64,000 nucleotides of DNA, taken from assembly GCA_964624795.1 (NCBI GenBank), contig CAZUZS010000013.1, positions 11,468 to 75,467 of the forward strand. The letters are read 5' to 3'. The translations under genes and the position numbers were made by a program. Within the stretch, counting starts at the first letter, position 1. Each line of letters starts with the position of its first letter. The notes below the pieces were generated by a model. It saw only the letters and a list, made by a program, of their open reading frames with translations. It was not told the DNA's origin and searched no databases. Positions 8,754 to 18,426 of the stretch are shown here, in pieces. Source of the stretch: CAZUZS01 sp964624795. GTDB taxonomy: Bacteria > Calditrichota > Calditrichia > RBG-13-44-9.

Positions 8754-9299
8754 ATGTTGTCGCTTGTTCAAAAGTTTTGGATCTACACCTCCTTTGTTAT
8801 TCTTTCCGGCGTCTTCCTGTGCCACGTGAGTTACCACCAGCGGATTCGCCCCGGCGATGTTCAAGACCTGGGACTGATCATTCCCCTGCAAGGTTATCAA
8901 TCTATAGATATCGTCTCGCCATTCGGCGATCCCCGGCAGCATGGCCGACGTCTGCATAACGGTATCGACATCGCGGCGCCCGGCGGTACCCCGGTCGTCG
9001 CTCCGCAGGATGGGATCATCGTGCACAAAGCGCATGGCAGGAATGCCGGAAATTACCTTTGGTTGTTAGATTACCGCGGCGAGTACCTCTACGAATTCTT
9101 GCATTTGCGTGGTTTCGCCGATGGAATACAAAAGAACAAGGAAGTGCGGCAGGGAGAAGTCATCGGTTATGTTGGGAACACAGGCAATGCCCGTAACGGC
9201 TCGCCTCACCTTCATTTTTCCATTGCAAAGCTTTATGTGAAAGGAAAAGTAGACCAACACAAGCGGTATCTGGATCCGGAACTGTTTCTGCCGAAATAG
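8754..9299 (+). CDS. M23-family (LytM-type) metallopeptidase, membrane-anchored or exported
   Basis: 181 aa. It probably cleaves peptidoglycan cross-links in the periplasm, or is a non-catalytic LytM factor. Residues 5-27 form one hydrophobic segment (signal anchor). The M23 domain spans about 55-165: HNGIDIAAPGGTPV supplies the first His and Asp zinc ligands, and HLHFSIAKL supplies the HxH motif. The strand EYLYEFLHL is typical. All visible zinc ligands are kept, so catalysis is likely. There is no Shine-Dalgarno sequence in front of ATG 8754, so the start is less certain. It is convergent with the GMC oxidoreductase gene, with only 10 bp between stops. Confidence 0.85.
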   Translation: MLSLVQKFWIYTSFVILSGVFLCHVSYHQRIRPGDVQDLGLIIPLQGYQSIDIVSPFGDPRQHGRRLHNGIDIAAPGGTPVVAPQDGIIVHKAHGRNAGNYLWLLDYRGEYLYEFLHLRGFADGIQKNKEVRQGEVIGYVGNTGNARNGSPHLHFSIAKLYVKGKVDQHKRYLDPELFLPK

Positions 9300-9309
9300 A
9301 GATTTGAGC

Positions 9310-10872
9310 TTAGCCTTTGTCGGGTATCTTGCTCATCGCCCGCTCGCTCAGGGCGGTGATGGTGAGCGAAGGATTGACGCCCGGATTGGCGGAGATCATG
9401 GAGCCATCGCAGATATACATGCTCTGGTAACCAAATACCCGGTTGTCCCGGTCGATGACGCCTTCCTGCGCATTTTCCCCCATTACGCAGCCGCCTAAAA
9501 TATGGGCGGTGGTAGGACGTCCGCCAAGAGTTTCGGTGAGCAGCACCATTGGCTTGCCGTTTACAATTTTTGCGTACCGCTCTGCCAGGGACTTTGCCTC
9601 CGGCATAAAGGCGGATGGCGCGGCGCCTTGTTCCATCCTGCTTTTCATCCCGAATATGCCTCGGGTGAAACGAAGCGTGCTGTCCAGCGTGCGCATGAAA
9701 AGGAGGATCTGTGTCCGTTTTGCCCAGTCCCGCACGAAATAGACATGCAGATTTTGCAGCGGGTGTTTCACCAGATCGGCCAGGATTCCGGCAATTCTTA
9801 CCAGCACGTTTCGGCCATGCGCCATCGGCGACATCAGCAGCCGCCAGAAACCGGAGCCGGATGGGTAACGCACCGGTTCCAGGTGGCTGTGGGGATCGGT
9901 GTGCAGTATGGAGCCGATTGCCACGCCGTCGGAGAATACGGTATTTTTATCGAACGTCGTGATTCCGATCAGGCTTTCGGAGTTGGTTCGGACGCCGTGG
10001 CCTACCTGCGGAGACAGGTCGGACAAGGAATCGTTTTTCAGCTTCAGCAAGAGCGGAACTGTCCCTAAAACGCCGCCGGCGAAGACAATTCCTTTGCAGG
10101 TGTAGCTTCCTTTCTTCTTAAATAAACGGGTGGCAGATTTCCATTTAACCTGGTAACCGGCGGCGGCGTCCGCATTGTCCAGCGGTTGTACATCAAATAC
10201 TTCCGATTCCGCCTGGATTTTCACCCCGTTTTGCTGTGCCAGGTAAAGATAATTCTTGTCAAGCGTATTTTTGGCGTTTTCGGTACAGCCAATCATGCAG
10301 CCCCCGCGAAATGTGCATCCGGCACGTTGCGGTCCTCTTCCCTTAAAATACGGATCCTCCACGATCACTTCCGGCTCGCCGAAAAAAACCGCCACATTGG
10401 TTGGCTCGAAATCATCTTCCTTCCCCATCTCCTTTGCAAGCCGCTGTAAGGCAAGGTCTCCGGTTTCCAGTCGGGGATTTTTCACCGCGCCCAGCATTTT
10501 CAACGCTGTCTGATAGTGCTCCTGCAGCTCCTGCCGCCAATCTGCCAGGTGTGCCCAGGTGGGGGCAGTAAAAAACTCCGGTTTTGGCACCGGAAGCGTA
10601 TTGGCGTAAACCAGCGAGCCGCCGCCCACGCCAACCCCGGACAGTATGGTTACATGGCGAAAGAAGGAGAGCTTGAAGAAACCATGAAATCGCAGCGCGG
10701 GAAGCCAGAACCAGCGTTTGAGATTCCAGTTGGTTTTCGGAAAATCAGCAGCCCCGAACCATTTCCCTTTTTCCAGCACCAGCACCTTGTAGCCCTTCTC
10801 GGATAGCCGCAACGCCGATACCGATCCTCCGAAACCGGAGCCAATGACAATATAGTCGTAATCGTATTCCAT
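9310..10872 (-). CDS. GMC-family FAD oxidoreductase, cholesterol-oxidase-like
   Basis: 520 aa. The N-terminus has the dinucleotide-binding motif YIVIGSGFGGSVSALRL and the FAD segment VLVLEKGKWF. Next come the glycine-rich GVGVGGGSLVYANT and a Cys cluster (GCTFRGGCMIGCTENAKNT) typical of ChoD-like and long-chain alcohol oxidoreductases. The C-terminus has LGGCVMGENAQEGVID and DGSMISANPGVNPSLTI, the GMC signature region. It oxidises an alcohol, probably a sterol-like or long-chain one; the substrate is inferred only. ATG at 10872 has AAAGGGGA upstream, and an earlier in-frame start at 10920 is less well supported. The aldehyde dehydrogenase gene lies 117 bp upstream on the same strand, suggesting consecutive alcohol-to-acid oxidation. 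Confidence 0.88.
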   Translation of the reverse strand: MEYDYDYIVIGSGFGGSVSALRLSEKGYKVLVLEKGKWFGAADFPKTNWNLKRWFWLPALRFHGFFKLSFFRHVTILSGVGVGGGSLVYANTLPVPKPEFFTAPTWAHLADWRQELQEHYQTALKMLGAVKNPRLETGDLALQRLAKEMGKEDDFEPTNVAVFFGEPEVIVEDPYFKGRGPQRAGCTFRGGCMIGCTENAKNTLDKNYLYLAQQNGVKIQAESEVFDVQPLDNADAAAGYQVKWKSATRLFKKKGSYTCKGIVFAGGVLGTVPLLLKLKNDSLSDLSPQVGHGVRTNSESLIGITTFDKNTVFSDGVAIGSILHTDPHSHLEPVRYPSGSGFWRLLMSPMAHGRNVLVRIAGILADLVKHPLQNLHVYFVRDWAKRTQILLFMRTLDSTLRFTRGIFGMKSRMEQGAAPSAFMPEAKSLAERYAKIVNGKPMVLLTETLGGRPTTAHILGGCVMGENAQEGVIDRDNRVFGYQSMYICDGSMISANPGVNPSLTITALSERAMSKIPDKG

Positions 10873-10989
10873 ATTTCCCCTTTGCGATTCGAATTGGCAG
10901 ACAACCAAATGACCGCCCACCTCTGGATTGCTTCTTGCTTAGATTATCCGATAAAGCCGCATCAAAGTGATCGGAACAGCATTTAATTA

Positions 10990-12441
10990 TCAAAAATATT
11001 TCATTGCCAAATTTATCAGCTTCCTCACGCGTGGAGTGTACGGCGGATAGAAAATTTTCATGGGGTTGAAGCGGTTGCTCTGCAGAATAGCCCGCTCGTA
11101 GGAAAAAGCCCGGAATCCATAGAAACCGTGCGCATTTCCGAAGCCGCTGTGGTTTATGCCGCCAAACGGCAGGTGGGAATGCGCGTACTGCAGCACAACA
11201 TCGTTGATACAGCTTCCCCCGCTAGCCGTTTCGGAAAGCAGCCTGCGGATATTCCTGCTCTTTTTGCTGAAAATATAAATCGCCAGCGGTTTTTTCCGGG
11301 AGTTGATCATCCCGATCGCATCGTCCAGCGACTTGAACGGGACTACCGGCAGAACCGGACCGAATATTTCCTCCTGCATTAGCAGTGCTTCGTCTTTCAC
11401 GTGCGTCACCACGGTTGGCGCAAAATATTTTTCCTTACCGGCGGTTTCCCCGCCAATTTCCACCCGGCACCCGCGGTTCACCGATTCGTCGAAAATCTTT
11501 TGCAGCCTTTGAAAATGCCGCGGGCTGATGATTCGTGCAAAATCGTTTGCCGCCCTGCGATCTCCCTCGGTTTCTCCGTAGGCCCGTTTAATCTCGCTTT
11601 TGACCGCTTCCACAAAGTCCTCCGCTTTACTCTCGTGGACCAGCGCGTAATCGGGCGCAACGCAAGTCTGGCCGGAATTGATATATTTACCCCAGGCTAT
11701 TTTATGTGCCGCTTCGCGAATATCGGCGGATTCATCTACCACGGCGGGTGATTTGCCCCCCAGCTCCAGCGTTACACTGGCTAAATTTTCGGCAGCCGCT
11801 CTCATTACAATCTTCCCCACCTCGGTATTACCGGTAAAGAAAATGTGATCGAACGGTTTTTTGAGCAGCAGGGAAGCAACTTCCTTTGCTCCCTCAAAAA
11901 CGGCGACTTCATTTTCCGGGAAAAGCTCTTCCATCATCCGGGAAACCAGGCGGGAGGTGTTGGGAGAATATTCAGAAGGCTTGATGAAAACGCTATTTCC
12001 TGCAGCAATTGCAGAAATCACCGGCTCTACGCTAAGAAGAAATGGAAAATTCCATGGGGAGATTATAAGCACCACGCCCCTCGGACGGTATTCTATCCAT
12101 GGACGAGCGGTGATCAGTTGCAGGCTGCGGGGGACAAAATGCGGTCTCATCCATTTCTTCAAGTGTCGAACAGTATGCTTCAACCCGATCAGCGTTACAT
12201 AGATTTCCTGTAAATCGGTTTCGGCGGCCGGTTTGCGGAAATCGGCATACAACGCTTCGCGAATCAGATCCTTATTGGAATAGATCCAATTCATTATTTT
12301 TCGCAATTTTGCAATCCGCTCGCGCGCGGTCGTTTTTGCCAAAATCCAGCGGTTTTTTTGCTGCAGGTCGAAAGTGCGGTCGATTCGCTGACTCGTTTCA
12401 TCCAAATCACTTTGCGCTACAGATTCCGGACCTGTTTCCAT
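10990..12441 (-). CDS. Aldehyde dehydrogenase, ALDH3/fatty-aldehyde type
   Basis: 483 aa. It oxidises aldehydes to carboxylic acids with NAD(P). The Rossmann/catalytic motifs are VLIISPWNFPF (about 125), FFTGNTEVGKIV, TLELGGKSPAVVDESADI with the general-base Glu, and INSGQTCVAPDY with the nucleophilic Cys (about 255). EEIFGPVLPVVPF and LPFGGINHSGFG are also kept. The compact length and C-terminal hydrophobic stretch (KIFYPPYTPRVRKLINLAMKYF) resemble class-3 fatty-aldehyde and coniferyl-aldehyde dehydrogenases, which fits a membrane-near lipid substrate. AAAGGA upstream of ATG 12441 supports the start. It is followed by the GMC oxidoreductase, a plausible source of its aldehyde. Confidence 0.92.
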   Translation of the reverse strand: METGPESVAQSDLDETSQRIDRTFDLQQKNRWILAKTTARERIAKLRKIMNWIYSNKDLIREALYADFRKPAAETDLQEIYVTLIGLKHTVRHLKKWMRPHFVPRSLQLITARPWIEYRPRGVVLIISPWNFPFLLSVEPVISAIAAGNSVFIKPSEYSPNTSRLVSRMMEELFPENEVAVFEGAKEVASLLLKKPFDHIFFTGNTEVGKIVMRAAAENLASVTLELGGKSPAVVDESADIREAAHKIAWGKYINSGQTCVAPDYALVHESKAEDFVEAVKSEIKRAYGETEGDRRAANDFARIISPRHFQRLQKIFDESVNRGCRVEIGGETAGKEKYFAPTVVTHVKDEALLMQEEIFGPVLPVVPFKSLDDAIGMINSRKKPLAIYIFSKKSRNIRRLLSETASGGSCINDVVLQYAHSHLPFGGINHSGFGNAHGFYGFRAFSYERAILQSNRFNPMKIFYPPYTPRVRKLINLAMKYF

Positions 12442-12721
12442 CTCCGGTTCCTTTCGTGTTCCGTTCTCAAATTTCGCTTCATTTATTAAGTGGAAAATAC
12501 CATCACATATTTCTATGTAATGCCAGCCTTATGCCACTTTCAGCAAACGAAAATTACATTGGCCGCCAACAACGCGACCAAATAATACAAGAAAATGCCA
12601 TGCAAAAAGAAAACGAACAACCGGGAAATTCGGGAACTTTAGGGATACACCCATCCCCGGTCAGGTAAATCGTGAGCAACCAAAAATTTGTTTGTACAAA
12701 GCGAGAAACAACCGCGGAATT

Positions 12722-14296
12722 TTAATCGATCCGGTTCGGATTATTCCAGTAAAACTGCGTTATTCCGCTGCGGTTGGCAACCCAGATATAATCGCCATCC
12801 AGCAAGAGGCGGTGACATTCGTTATCAAGCAGACCGTCATCTTTTGTGAAGATTATCCAGTACTTCCCCTGCCGGTCATATTTGAGCAGTCCCTCCGGTG
12901 TGCTGACCCAGACACTTTTCCAGTTTACGGCTATGTCATAAAACGGGCCCTGCAACTCCTGCCCGATCTGTGGAAATGATTCCCATTTTTTTGTTTTCCC
13001 ATTCAGCCAAAAGACGCCGCCCGGTGAAGTTGCCCAGACTTCGTCGTCATAGCCGGTTATCGCGCTGGTTGGCACCTGCTGAATGACGGACGGTGCATCC
13101 ACCGGCTCCCAATTGGCAGCTTGTGGCTTGTAGCGAAACATGCCGCGATTGGATGCCACCCAAATGGTATCTTTCTGATTAGCGACCTGGTAAATTGTGG
13201 CCAGTTTGATGTTATCGTCCTTGATGCGTGTGATGTGCCCGGTAGTCAGGTGAAGCGAATTGAGGCCGTTATTGGTCGCCACCCACAAAGTTTTCCCGTG
13301 CACCAGCAGATCGGTGACCTCCTGGCTGTAGAGCCCGTCCTTCACACCAAAATTTTTCCAGCGTTCTTTGCGGGAATCATACAACGACAGGCCGTAGTCG
13401 GTGGCAAACCATACCGAATCGCCTGTCACGGCAATATCCACAACATTGTCGCTGGGAAGGTTTGCGATATATCGCGCCTGGTAATAATACCATCCACCGT
13501 CCTGGTTGCGCCAATTCACAATCCCGGTATGGCCATCATCCGGCCTCCCCTGCCCTGCAATCCAGAGATCGTCTGCCTGGTAAGTTAAAACCCAGGGGTC
13601 AAAATTGAGCAGGCCGTATGGAAAGACATCCATGCGCTGGGTGTAATAACTCCCGATGCCAACACCCAAATCTTCTATCGGAAACCACACTCTCCCCCAG
13701 TGATCGTGTAGAAAACCGGTTATCTGGAATTCCTGAAAATTTTCGTCCATTATTTTCCAGTCACCGGTAACCGTGTATCCACCGTTGGCAAAATAAATCG
13801 GCAACTGACTGAGAAATTGCGCCGGATACAAGATATCCTGACCAGCCCCGTTTCCGGAATCCGGCGGCACCGGCTTTGGAAATTTGTAATCCCAGAAATG
13901 CGCTTCGGACTTGCGAATCCACTCCTCCTGGGCGGGGTTAAACACACACGTATCTTCTGATGTTATCGCCCACAGGAAACCGGTGCCGTCATCATAAACG
14001 ACATCAGTTATTTGGTTGCTTGCCAGGCCGTTGCTGGTAGTGTAAGGGTAATCCCAAAAGTTTTGAAATGCCTGGTAACGCAGGATCCCGCCGTTCCGGG
14101 TGCCGAAATAAATATAATTGGCGCCGACCGCAATAGAAGTAATATCATTACTCTGCATATAGCTAATCCAATCGTCCAGCGCATACTGCATCCGCCGCTG
14201 CTGTTCGGTAGAATATTCATTGTGGCGCACATACTGCGCGAAGAGCGGGTGCAAGGTCAGGCAAAAAACAAATATTATAAGCCAAAGGTATTTCAT
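12722..14296 (-). CDS. Secreted two-component-regulator-type beta-propeller protein
   Basis: 524 aa. The signal peptide is residues 1-20 (LHPLFAQ). The rest is a series of about 45-residue propeller blades with repeating elements such as DWISYMQSNDITSIAVG, GLASNQITDVVYD, DSVWFATDYGLSLYD, GLYSQEVTDLLV, KTLWVATNNGLNSL and KSVWVSTPEGLLKYD. These are Reg_prop-type repeats usually found in periplasmic sensor domains of hybrid kinases. Here they stand alone, without transmembrane, kinase or sorting domain, ending in FYWNNPNRID. The function is unknown; it may bind a ligand or another envelope protein. A second propeller protein with a sorting module is encoded at 48936. Confidence 0.85.
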   Translation of the reverse strand: MKYLWLIIFVFCLTLHPLFAQYVRHNEYSTEQQRRMQYALDDWISYMQSNDITSIAVGANYIYFGTRNGGILRYQAFQNFWDYPYTTSNGLASNQITDVVYDDGTGFLWAITSEDTCVFNPAQEEWIRKSEAHFWDYKFPKPVPPDSGNGAGQDILYPAQFLSQLPIYFANGGYTVTGDWKIMDENFQEFQITGFLHDHWGRVWFPIEDLGVGIGSYYTQRMDVFPYGLLNFDPWVLTYQADDLWIAGQGRPDDGHTGIVNWRNQDGGWYYYQARYIANLPSDNVVDIAVTGDSVWFATDYGLSLYDSRKERWKNFGVKDGLYSQEVTDLLVHGKTLWVATNNGLNSLHLTTGHITRIKDDNIKLATIYQVANQKDTIWVASNRGMFRYKPQAANWEPVDAPSVIQQVPTSAITGYDDEVWATSPGGVFWLNGKTKKWESFPQIGQELQGPFYDIAVNWKSVWVSTPEGLLKYDRQGKYWIIFTKDDGLLDNECHRLLLDGDYIWVANRSGITQFYWNNPNRID

Positions 14297-14454
14297 TTTA
14301 TCTTATCTCTATTTCGTTGACCAGTTTGTTTTCCATATTTCCATTTTCAAAAGGCTAAGCGCAGCTCAAACATATCTTTAAAAATGACATCAGGAAAGCG
14401 GCGGCATAGGCGGTTTCACCAAATCTGGCCGGGCTGCCTGTACCGCTGTCCGGA

Positions 14455-14868
14455 TCATTCTCCCATCACCTTGATGATCACCCTTTTTCTGCGCTGCCCG
14501 TCGAATTCCGCATAGTAGATTTGCTGCCACGGGCCAAAATCTAACCGGCCATTGGTCACCGGAACGATGACTTCGTGGTGCATCAACAAGTTTTTCAGAT
14601 GGGCATCCCCATTCGTTTCGCCCGTGCGATGATGACGATAGTCGGGCTTGAACGGCGCCATTTTCTCCAGCCACTCATCAATATCCTGTATCAGGCCGGA
14701 TTCGGCGTCATTTACATACACCGATGCGGTGATATGCATTGCGCTTACCAGAACCATTCCTTCCCTTATCCCGCTCTTTTGCACTACCTCTTCTACCTTA
14801 TCGGTGATATTGATATATTCTCGCTTGCTGCTGGTGTTGAACCAAAGATATTCGGTGGCAAATTTCAT
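14455..14868 (-). CDS. YjbQ/UPF0047 family protein
   Basis: 137 aa, the full length for the family. Characteristic segments are INITDKVEEVV, GMVLVSAMHITASVYVNDAE, the His-containing DYRHHRTGETNGDAHLKN, and the end NGRLDFGPWQQIYYAEFDG followed by RRKRVIIKVMG. Family members have been linked to weak thiamine-phosphate-synthase activity; their main role is unclear. The His/Asn/Asp residues that line the conserved pocket are present. Its ATG overlaps the hflX stop by 4 bp (ATGA), so the two are translationally coupled. Confidence 0.9.
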   Translation of the reverse strand: MKFATEYLWFNTSSKREYINITDKVEEVVQKSGIREGMVLVSAMHITASVYVNDAESGLIQDIDEWLEKMAPFKPDYRHHRTGETNGDAHLKNLLMHHEVIVPVTNGRLDFGPWQQIYYAEFDGQRRKRVIIKVMGE

Positions 14869-16175
14869 TGCTTCTTCTCCTCGCGCAATTTTCTATTTTC
14901 AATACTCGATAAGCCTTTGTATTTCAGAATAATTTGATTGTATTGCGGCCGGTCGCACCGGAAAGCGATCCGAACGGAAGAATCCTGGAATTCCTGCTCT
15001 TCCACAACGGCCACGGAATGAATATAGTGAATAAATTTCTGGTGTTCCATTGGTACCGTTAATTCCCCGCTGATAAAATTCTTTTCAATGAAATTGAGAA
15101 GGGCCTTTTTCAAGCCCTCAAGACCAATTTGCCGCACCGCAGAGAGCACCACAGAATCGCGGTATTGCGTTTTAAGGGCCTGAATTATTCCCATTTCGGA
15201 CAGCTTGTCAATTTTGTTGAATGCGATTAGAATTGGCTTGCGGTGGACCCCCAATTCCTCAAGAACCGACATCACGGCGTGCATCTGTTCCCGGAAATAC
15301 GGATGACTGACGTCGACAACGTGCAACAGCAAATCCGCTTCTCTTACTTCATCCAGTGTGCTTTTGAATGAAGCGATCAGGTGGGCCGGCAATTTCCGGA
15401 TGAAACCTACCGTATCGCTGAGCAGAACAGGTGTGCCGTCTTCCAACTCCAGGCGCCGAACCGTGGAATCCAACGTTGCAAAAAGCTGATTCTCCACCAG
15501 GAGCTCCGACCCCGTTAAAAGATTCATGATGGTGGATTTGCCAACGTTGGTGTAGCCGACAAGCGAAATACGGAAGATATTGCTGCGATTTTTGCGGCGC
15601 GTTGCCCGCTGGCGATCGATGCGCGCCAATTCATCCCGTAATTTCTCGATTCGCTGGCGGACAAGCCGCCGGTCGGTCTCAAGCTGTGTCTCTCCCGGAC
15701 CGCGGGTGCCAATCCCGCCAACCTGTCTCGAAAGGTGAGACCACTGTCGGGTCAGTCGCGGAAGGAGATGCTGCAATTGCGCCAATTCCACTTGTGTCTT
15801 GGCTTCCCTGGTACGGGCATGCCGTGCAAAGATATCCAGAATAAGTGTGCTGCGGTCGATGATTTTCACACCGAACATTCTTTCCAGATTGCGAATTTGC
15901 GCCGGACTGAGGTCCTCGTCAAAGACGACCAGGTCTGCATTGGTCTCATTGAGCCGCGCCTGCAACTCTTCGACTTTTCCACTGCCGATAAAGTGGGCAG
16001 GATTAATGCGTGAACGCTCCTGCATGACAACAGCTTCCACCTTCGAACCGGCGGTGCGGGTAAGCTGTTCCAGCTCTTTTAGATTTTCCTGAAATTCGCC
16101 CTTTGCCAGGTGGGGAAGCAGGACGCCCACCAGCACTGCATGTTCTTTTCCGGTTAATTCTTCAGTTGAAATCAA
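14865..16175 (-). CDS. hflX: GTPase HflX
   Basis: 436 aa. HflX is a ribosome-associated GTPase that splits stalled or hibernating 70S ribosomes. The N-terminal HflX domain (about 15-185) carries INPAHFIGSGKVEEL and the glycine-rich GGIGTRGPGETQLETDRR. The G domain begins near residue 205: G1 GYTNVGKST, G2 Thr in FATLDSTVR, G3 DTVGFI with KLPAHLIASFKSTL, and G4 FNKIDK. A C-terminal domain follows (about 370-436). The start is TTG at 16175, without a clear Shine-Dalgarno sequence. The gene is directly coupled to yjbQ downstream. Confidence 0.95.
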   Translation of the reverse strand: MISTEELTGKEHAVLVGVLLPHLAKGEFQENLKELEQLTRTAGSKVEAVVMQERSRINPAHFIGSGKVEELQARLNETNADLVVFDEDLSPAQIRNLERMFGVKIIDRSTLILDIFARHARTREAKTQVELAQLQHLLPRLTRQWSHLSRQVGGIGTRGPGETQLETDRRLVRQRIEKLRDELARIDRQRATRRKNRSNIFRISLVGYTNVGKSTIMNLLTGSELLVENQLFATLDSTVRRLELEDGTPVLLSDTVGFIRKLPAHLIASFKSTLDEVREADLLLHVVDVSHPYFREQMHAVMSVLEELGVHRKPILIAFNKIDKLSEMGIIQALKTQYRDSVVLSAVRQIGLEGLKKALLNFIEKNFISGELTVPMEHQKFIHYIHSVAVVEEQEFQDSSVRIAFRCDRPQYNQIILKYKGLSSIENRKLREEKKQ

Positions 16176-16311
16176 TAAATATTGGCGCTTTCTTTTACCT
16201 TATTCTTAATTGAACTCTGATTCTTTTCCGGGGCGGGATTCCCGCAACTGTGCAGAGCGTTCACCGGAAAAACATCATTCAAAATTTTTTCTTTAACTGA
16301 AAATAAACGGA

Positions 16312-18426
16312 TCAGGTTTCGGCAAGCTCCCGTTGCATTTGCCGGGCCTGACGTCGGGACCCGGTGTAGCCCAGACCCATTTCCAAAAGCAGCAGCAGAA
16401 AAGCAAGACCCAAAAAGTACGGCCATAATTCCCGTCCGAAGCGGCTGGTTTCAATACTCTGCACCAGATCGGCGTCGAGCGGGATCCATTTCAGTTCCGG
16501 CATGAAACCTTCCAGGTCACTTTTTTGATAATATTTCTGCTCGGACTCCAGCGGAGAGTGGTTAACCGAATACATTCCAATCAATTGCTGCCCTTGCCGG
16601 ATTTCATAATTGCCCGGTTCGGGATTCTGCTCGACCCGCAGAAGCAAATCTGACCCCTTAAAAACCGGTGATATTTTCTCTTCCACCCCAGAAGGCCGCA
16701 GAAGCGAGAACTCGTAAGGCGGTTGGAGTTGACGAAACACTTGCGAGAACGGCTGGCCGACGGTCAGGCTGGTTCGTTCCTGCACACTGCGGGTAACGGT
16801 ATAATACAAAAGCCGGTAAATCAATGGAACAACAAATCCCCTTACCACCAGGTTGGTCCACTCCGGCTGCAGGGGCGTGGCAAGTAAATAAGCACTTCCG
16901 GATTTCTGGCCGCCACCTACAAGCAGCGGCTCGCCATTTCGCATTCGAATAATGACCTCATTACGCGGGGATGGCTTTATTTTATAGAAAGATTGAAAAG
17001 TAACCGGGTTTAACTCCTTGCGATCTTCAAAAAGGCCTTCAAAGATGGGATGTTGCCAGTTGACTTTGCCCATCGTGATAAATTCACCGTTCCCGCCCGG
17101 CTTCCCTTCGCGATCCAGAATTTGCCCCATGTCCAGATTTTTGAGCAGATTGTTCATCTCACCGGAGACCATATTCCCCCCGGGAATGATCAGCAGGCCG
17201 TTGCCGCGTTGCGTAAACTGTGTCAGGCGCTCCGCCAATCCTTCCGGAATCCTGTCTATCCCTTCCAGGATGATCGCCTTGTATTTCATGAAATCGATAG
17301 AAGCCCAGTCCTCCGCAAACCTGCTTTGGTAAACGAAAAGATTGCGATCGATCGCCGGTTTTAAAATCAGCGGGATGTAACTGCGGAATTGATGTCCCGG
17401 GAGCAGGTGCAGCACCTGCACATTCTGCGGCACGAAGAAATTAAAATAGTAACGGTTATCTTCCAACAGCGCATCACTTTCGGATTCCACATAGCCGCTG
17501 ATAAATCCGGTGGACTGCAGGGTCGTCTCAAACACAATCGGTTTGCGTTCCCTGCTGGCGATGCTGACGTTCTGCTGACCAACCCGGTTGCCGCCAATCA
17601 CGAGGGAAAGAAGCGCGCTGAGGTGACTATCAGGATTGCGATTCGCAGCAGTAGCGTCTATTTTGAGCGTCTGGTTTTTCTCGATCAACCGGTTAGCGAC
17701 CGCCGCTGTATCAATCGAGATGTTTTCTTCCGGTTTATGAAACACCGGCAGGCAGAAAAGTTTAATCCGTTTATCCCAATTTTCTTTTAAAGAGGCCAGC
17801 TCCTTCGGCTGGAAACCGGACTGCTGAAAATCAGAAAGAATGTAAAGCTCCTGGTTGAAGATATCGGAGTTGTGCAAAACATCCAGCGCCTTGAAAATAG
17901 CCTGGTTCATATTCCCGGTGGAATAACCGGGTTGGATCTGCTTGGCAATTTTCTCCCATAATGCAGGGGAATAAGTTTCGCGGTCGGCAAGCACCTTCAG
18001 CGGATTCACCCCTAAAATAACCGAGATGCGGTCGCCGCTCTGGAATGCCGGTTCCAGGTTGATCCATTGCTGGCGAATTTTCTCCAGGAGATTTCCGGTT
18101 AATTCCAGGCTGTTGAGCGAAAGGCTGTTGTCGATAATAATCACCGCTTCGGTCGTCGCCCTCCCCGCCAGGAATCCGCCGGAGCTGCGCAGTGTAGGAC
18201 GGGCAAATGTCGCCACCAACAGCAGAATAATCAAGGTCCGGATGAGGAGAAGCAAAATCTGCCGGATGCGCAGTCGCCGCATCTCCTTCCGCGCCATCTG
18301 TTTTAGAAAATGGATGGTGCTAAACCGTATTTCCTTAATTTTTCTGCGATTTAGGAGGTGAATAATAAGGGGAATGAGTCCTGCAGCAAGCGCAAATAAG
18401 ACGGTCGGATTTAGAAAATTAAACAT
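16312..18426 (-). CDS. BatA-like membrane protein with aerotolerance N-terminal and VWA-like domain
   Basis: 704 aa. Residues 1-77 match the BatA N-terminal domain: LNPTVLFALAAGLIPLIIHL, the basic loop LLNRRKIKEIRFSTI, and a second helix LLIRTLIILLLVATFA. A VWA-like domain follows, with the metal-site motif DNSLS (DxSxS) near residue 98. The middle (about 330-470) is Rossmann/amidotransferase-like with YKAIILEGIDRIPEGL and NGLLIIPGGNMVSG. A last membrane helix lies at about 676-695 (WPYFLGLAFLLLLLEMGL). The bulk should be periplasmic. Related Bacteroidetes proteins accompany MoxR ATPases and a DUF58 protein, none of which is adjacent here. It is the first gene of a minus-strand group ahead of hflX, 136 bp away. 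Confidence 0.86.
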   Translation of the reverse strand: MFNFLNPTVLFALAAGLIPLIIHLLNRRKIKEIRFSTIHFLKQMARKEMRRLRIRQILLLLIRTLIILLLVATFARPTLRSSGGFLAGRATTEAVIIIDNSLSLNSLELTGNLLEKIRQQWINLEPAFQSGDRISVILGVNPLKVLADRETYSPALWEKIAKQIQPGYSTGNMNQAIFKALDVLHNSDIFNQELYILSDFQQSGFQPKELASLKENWDKRIKLFCLPVFHKPEENISIDTAAVANRLIEKNQTLKIDATAANRNPDSHLSALLSLVIGGNRVGQQNVSIASRERKPIVFETTLQSTGFISGYVESESDALLEDNRYYFNFFVPQNVQVLHLLPGHQFRSYIPLILKPAIDRNLFVYQSRFAEDWASIDFMKYKAIILEGIDRIPEGLAERLTQFTQRGNGLLIIPGGNMVSGEMNNLLKNLDMGQILDREGKPGGNGEFITMGKVNWQHPIFEGLFEDRKELNPVTFQSFYKIKPSPRNEVIIRMRNGEPLLVGGGQKSGSAYLLATPLQPEWTNLVVRGFVVPLIYRLLYYTVTRSVQERTSLTVGQPFSQVFRQLQPPYEFSLLRPSGVEEKISPVFKGSDLLLRVEQNPEPGNYEIRQGQQLIGMYSVNHSPLESEQKYYQKSDLEGFMPELKWIPLDADLVQSIETSRFGRELWPYFLGLAFLLLLLEMGLGYTGSRRQARQMQRELAET

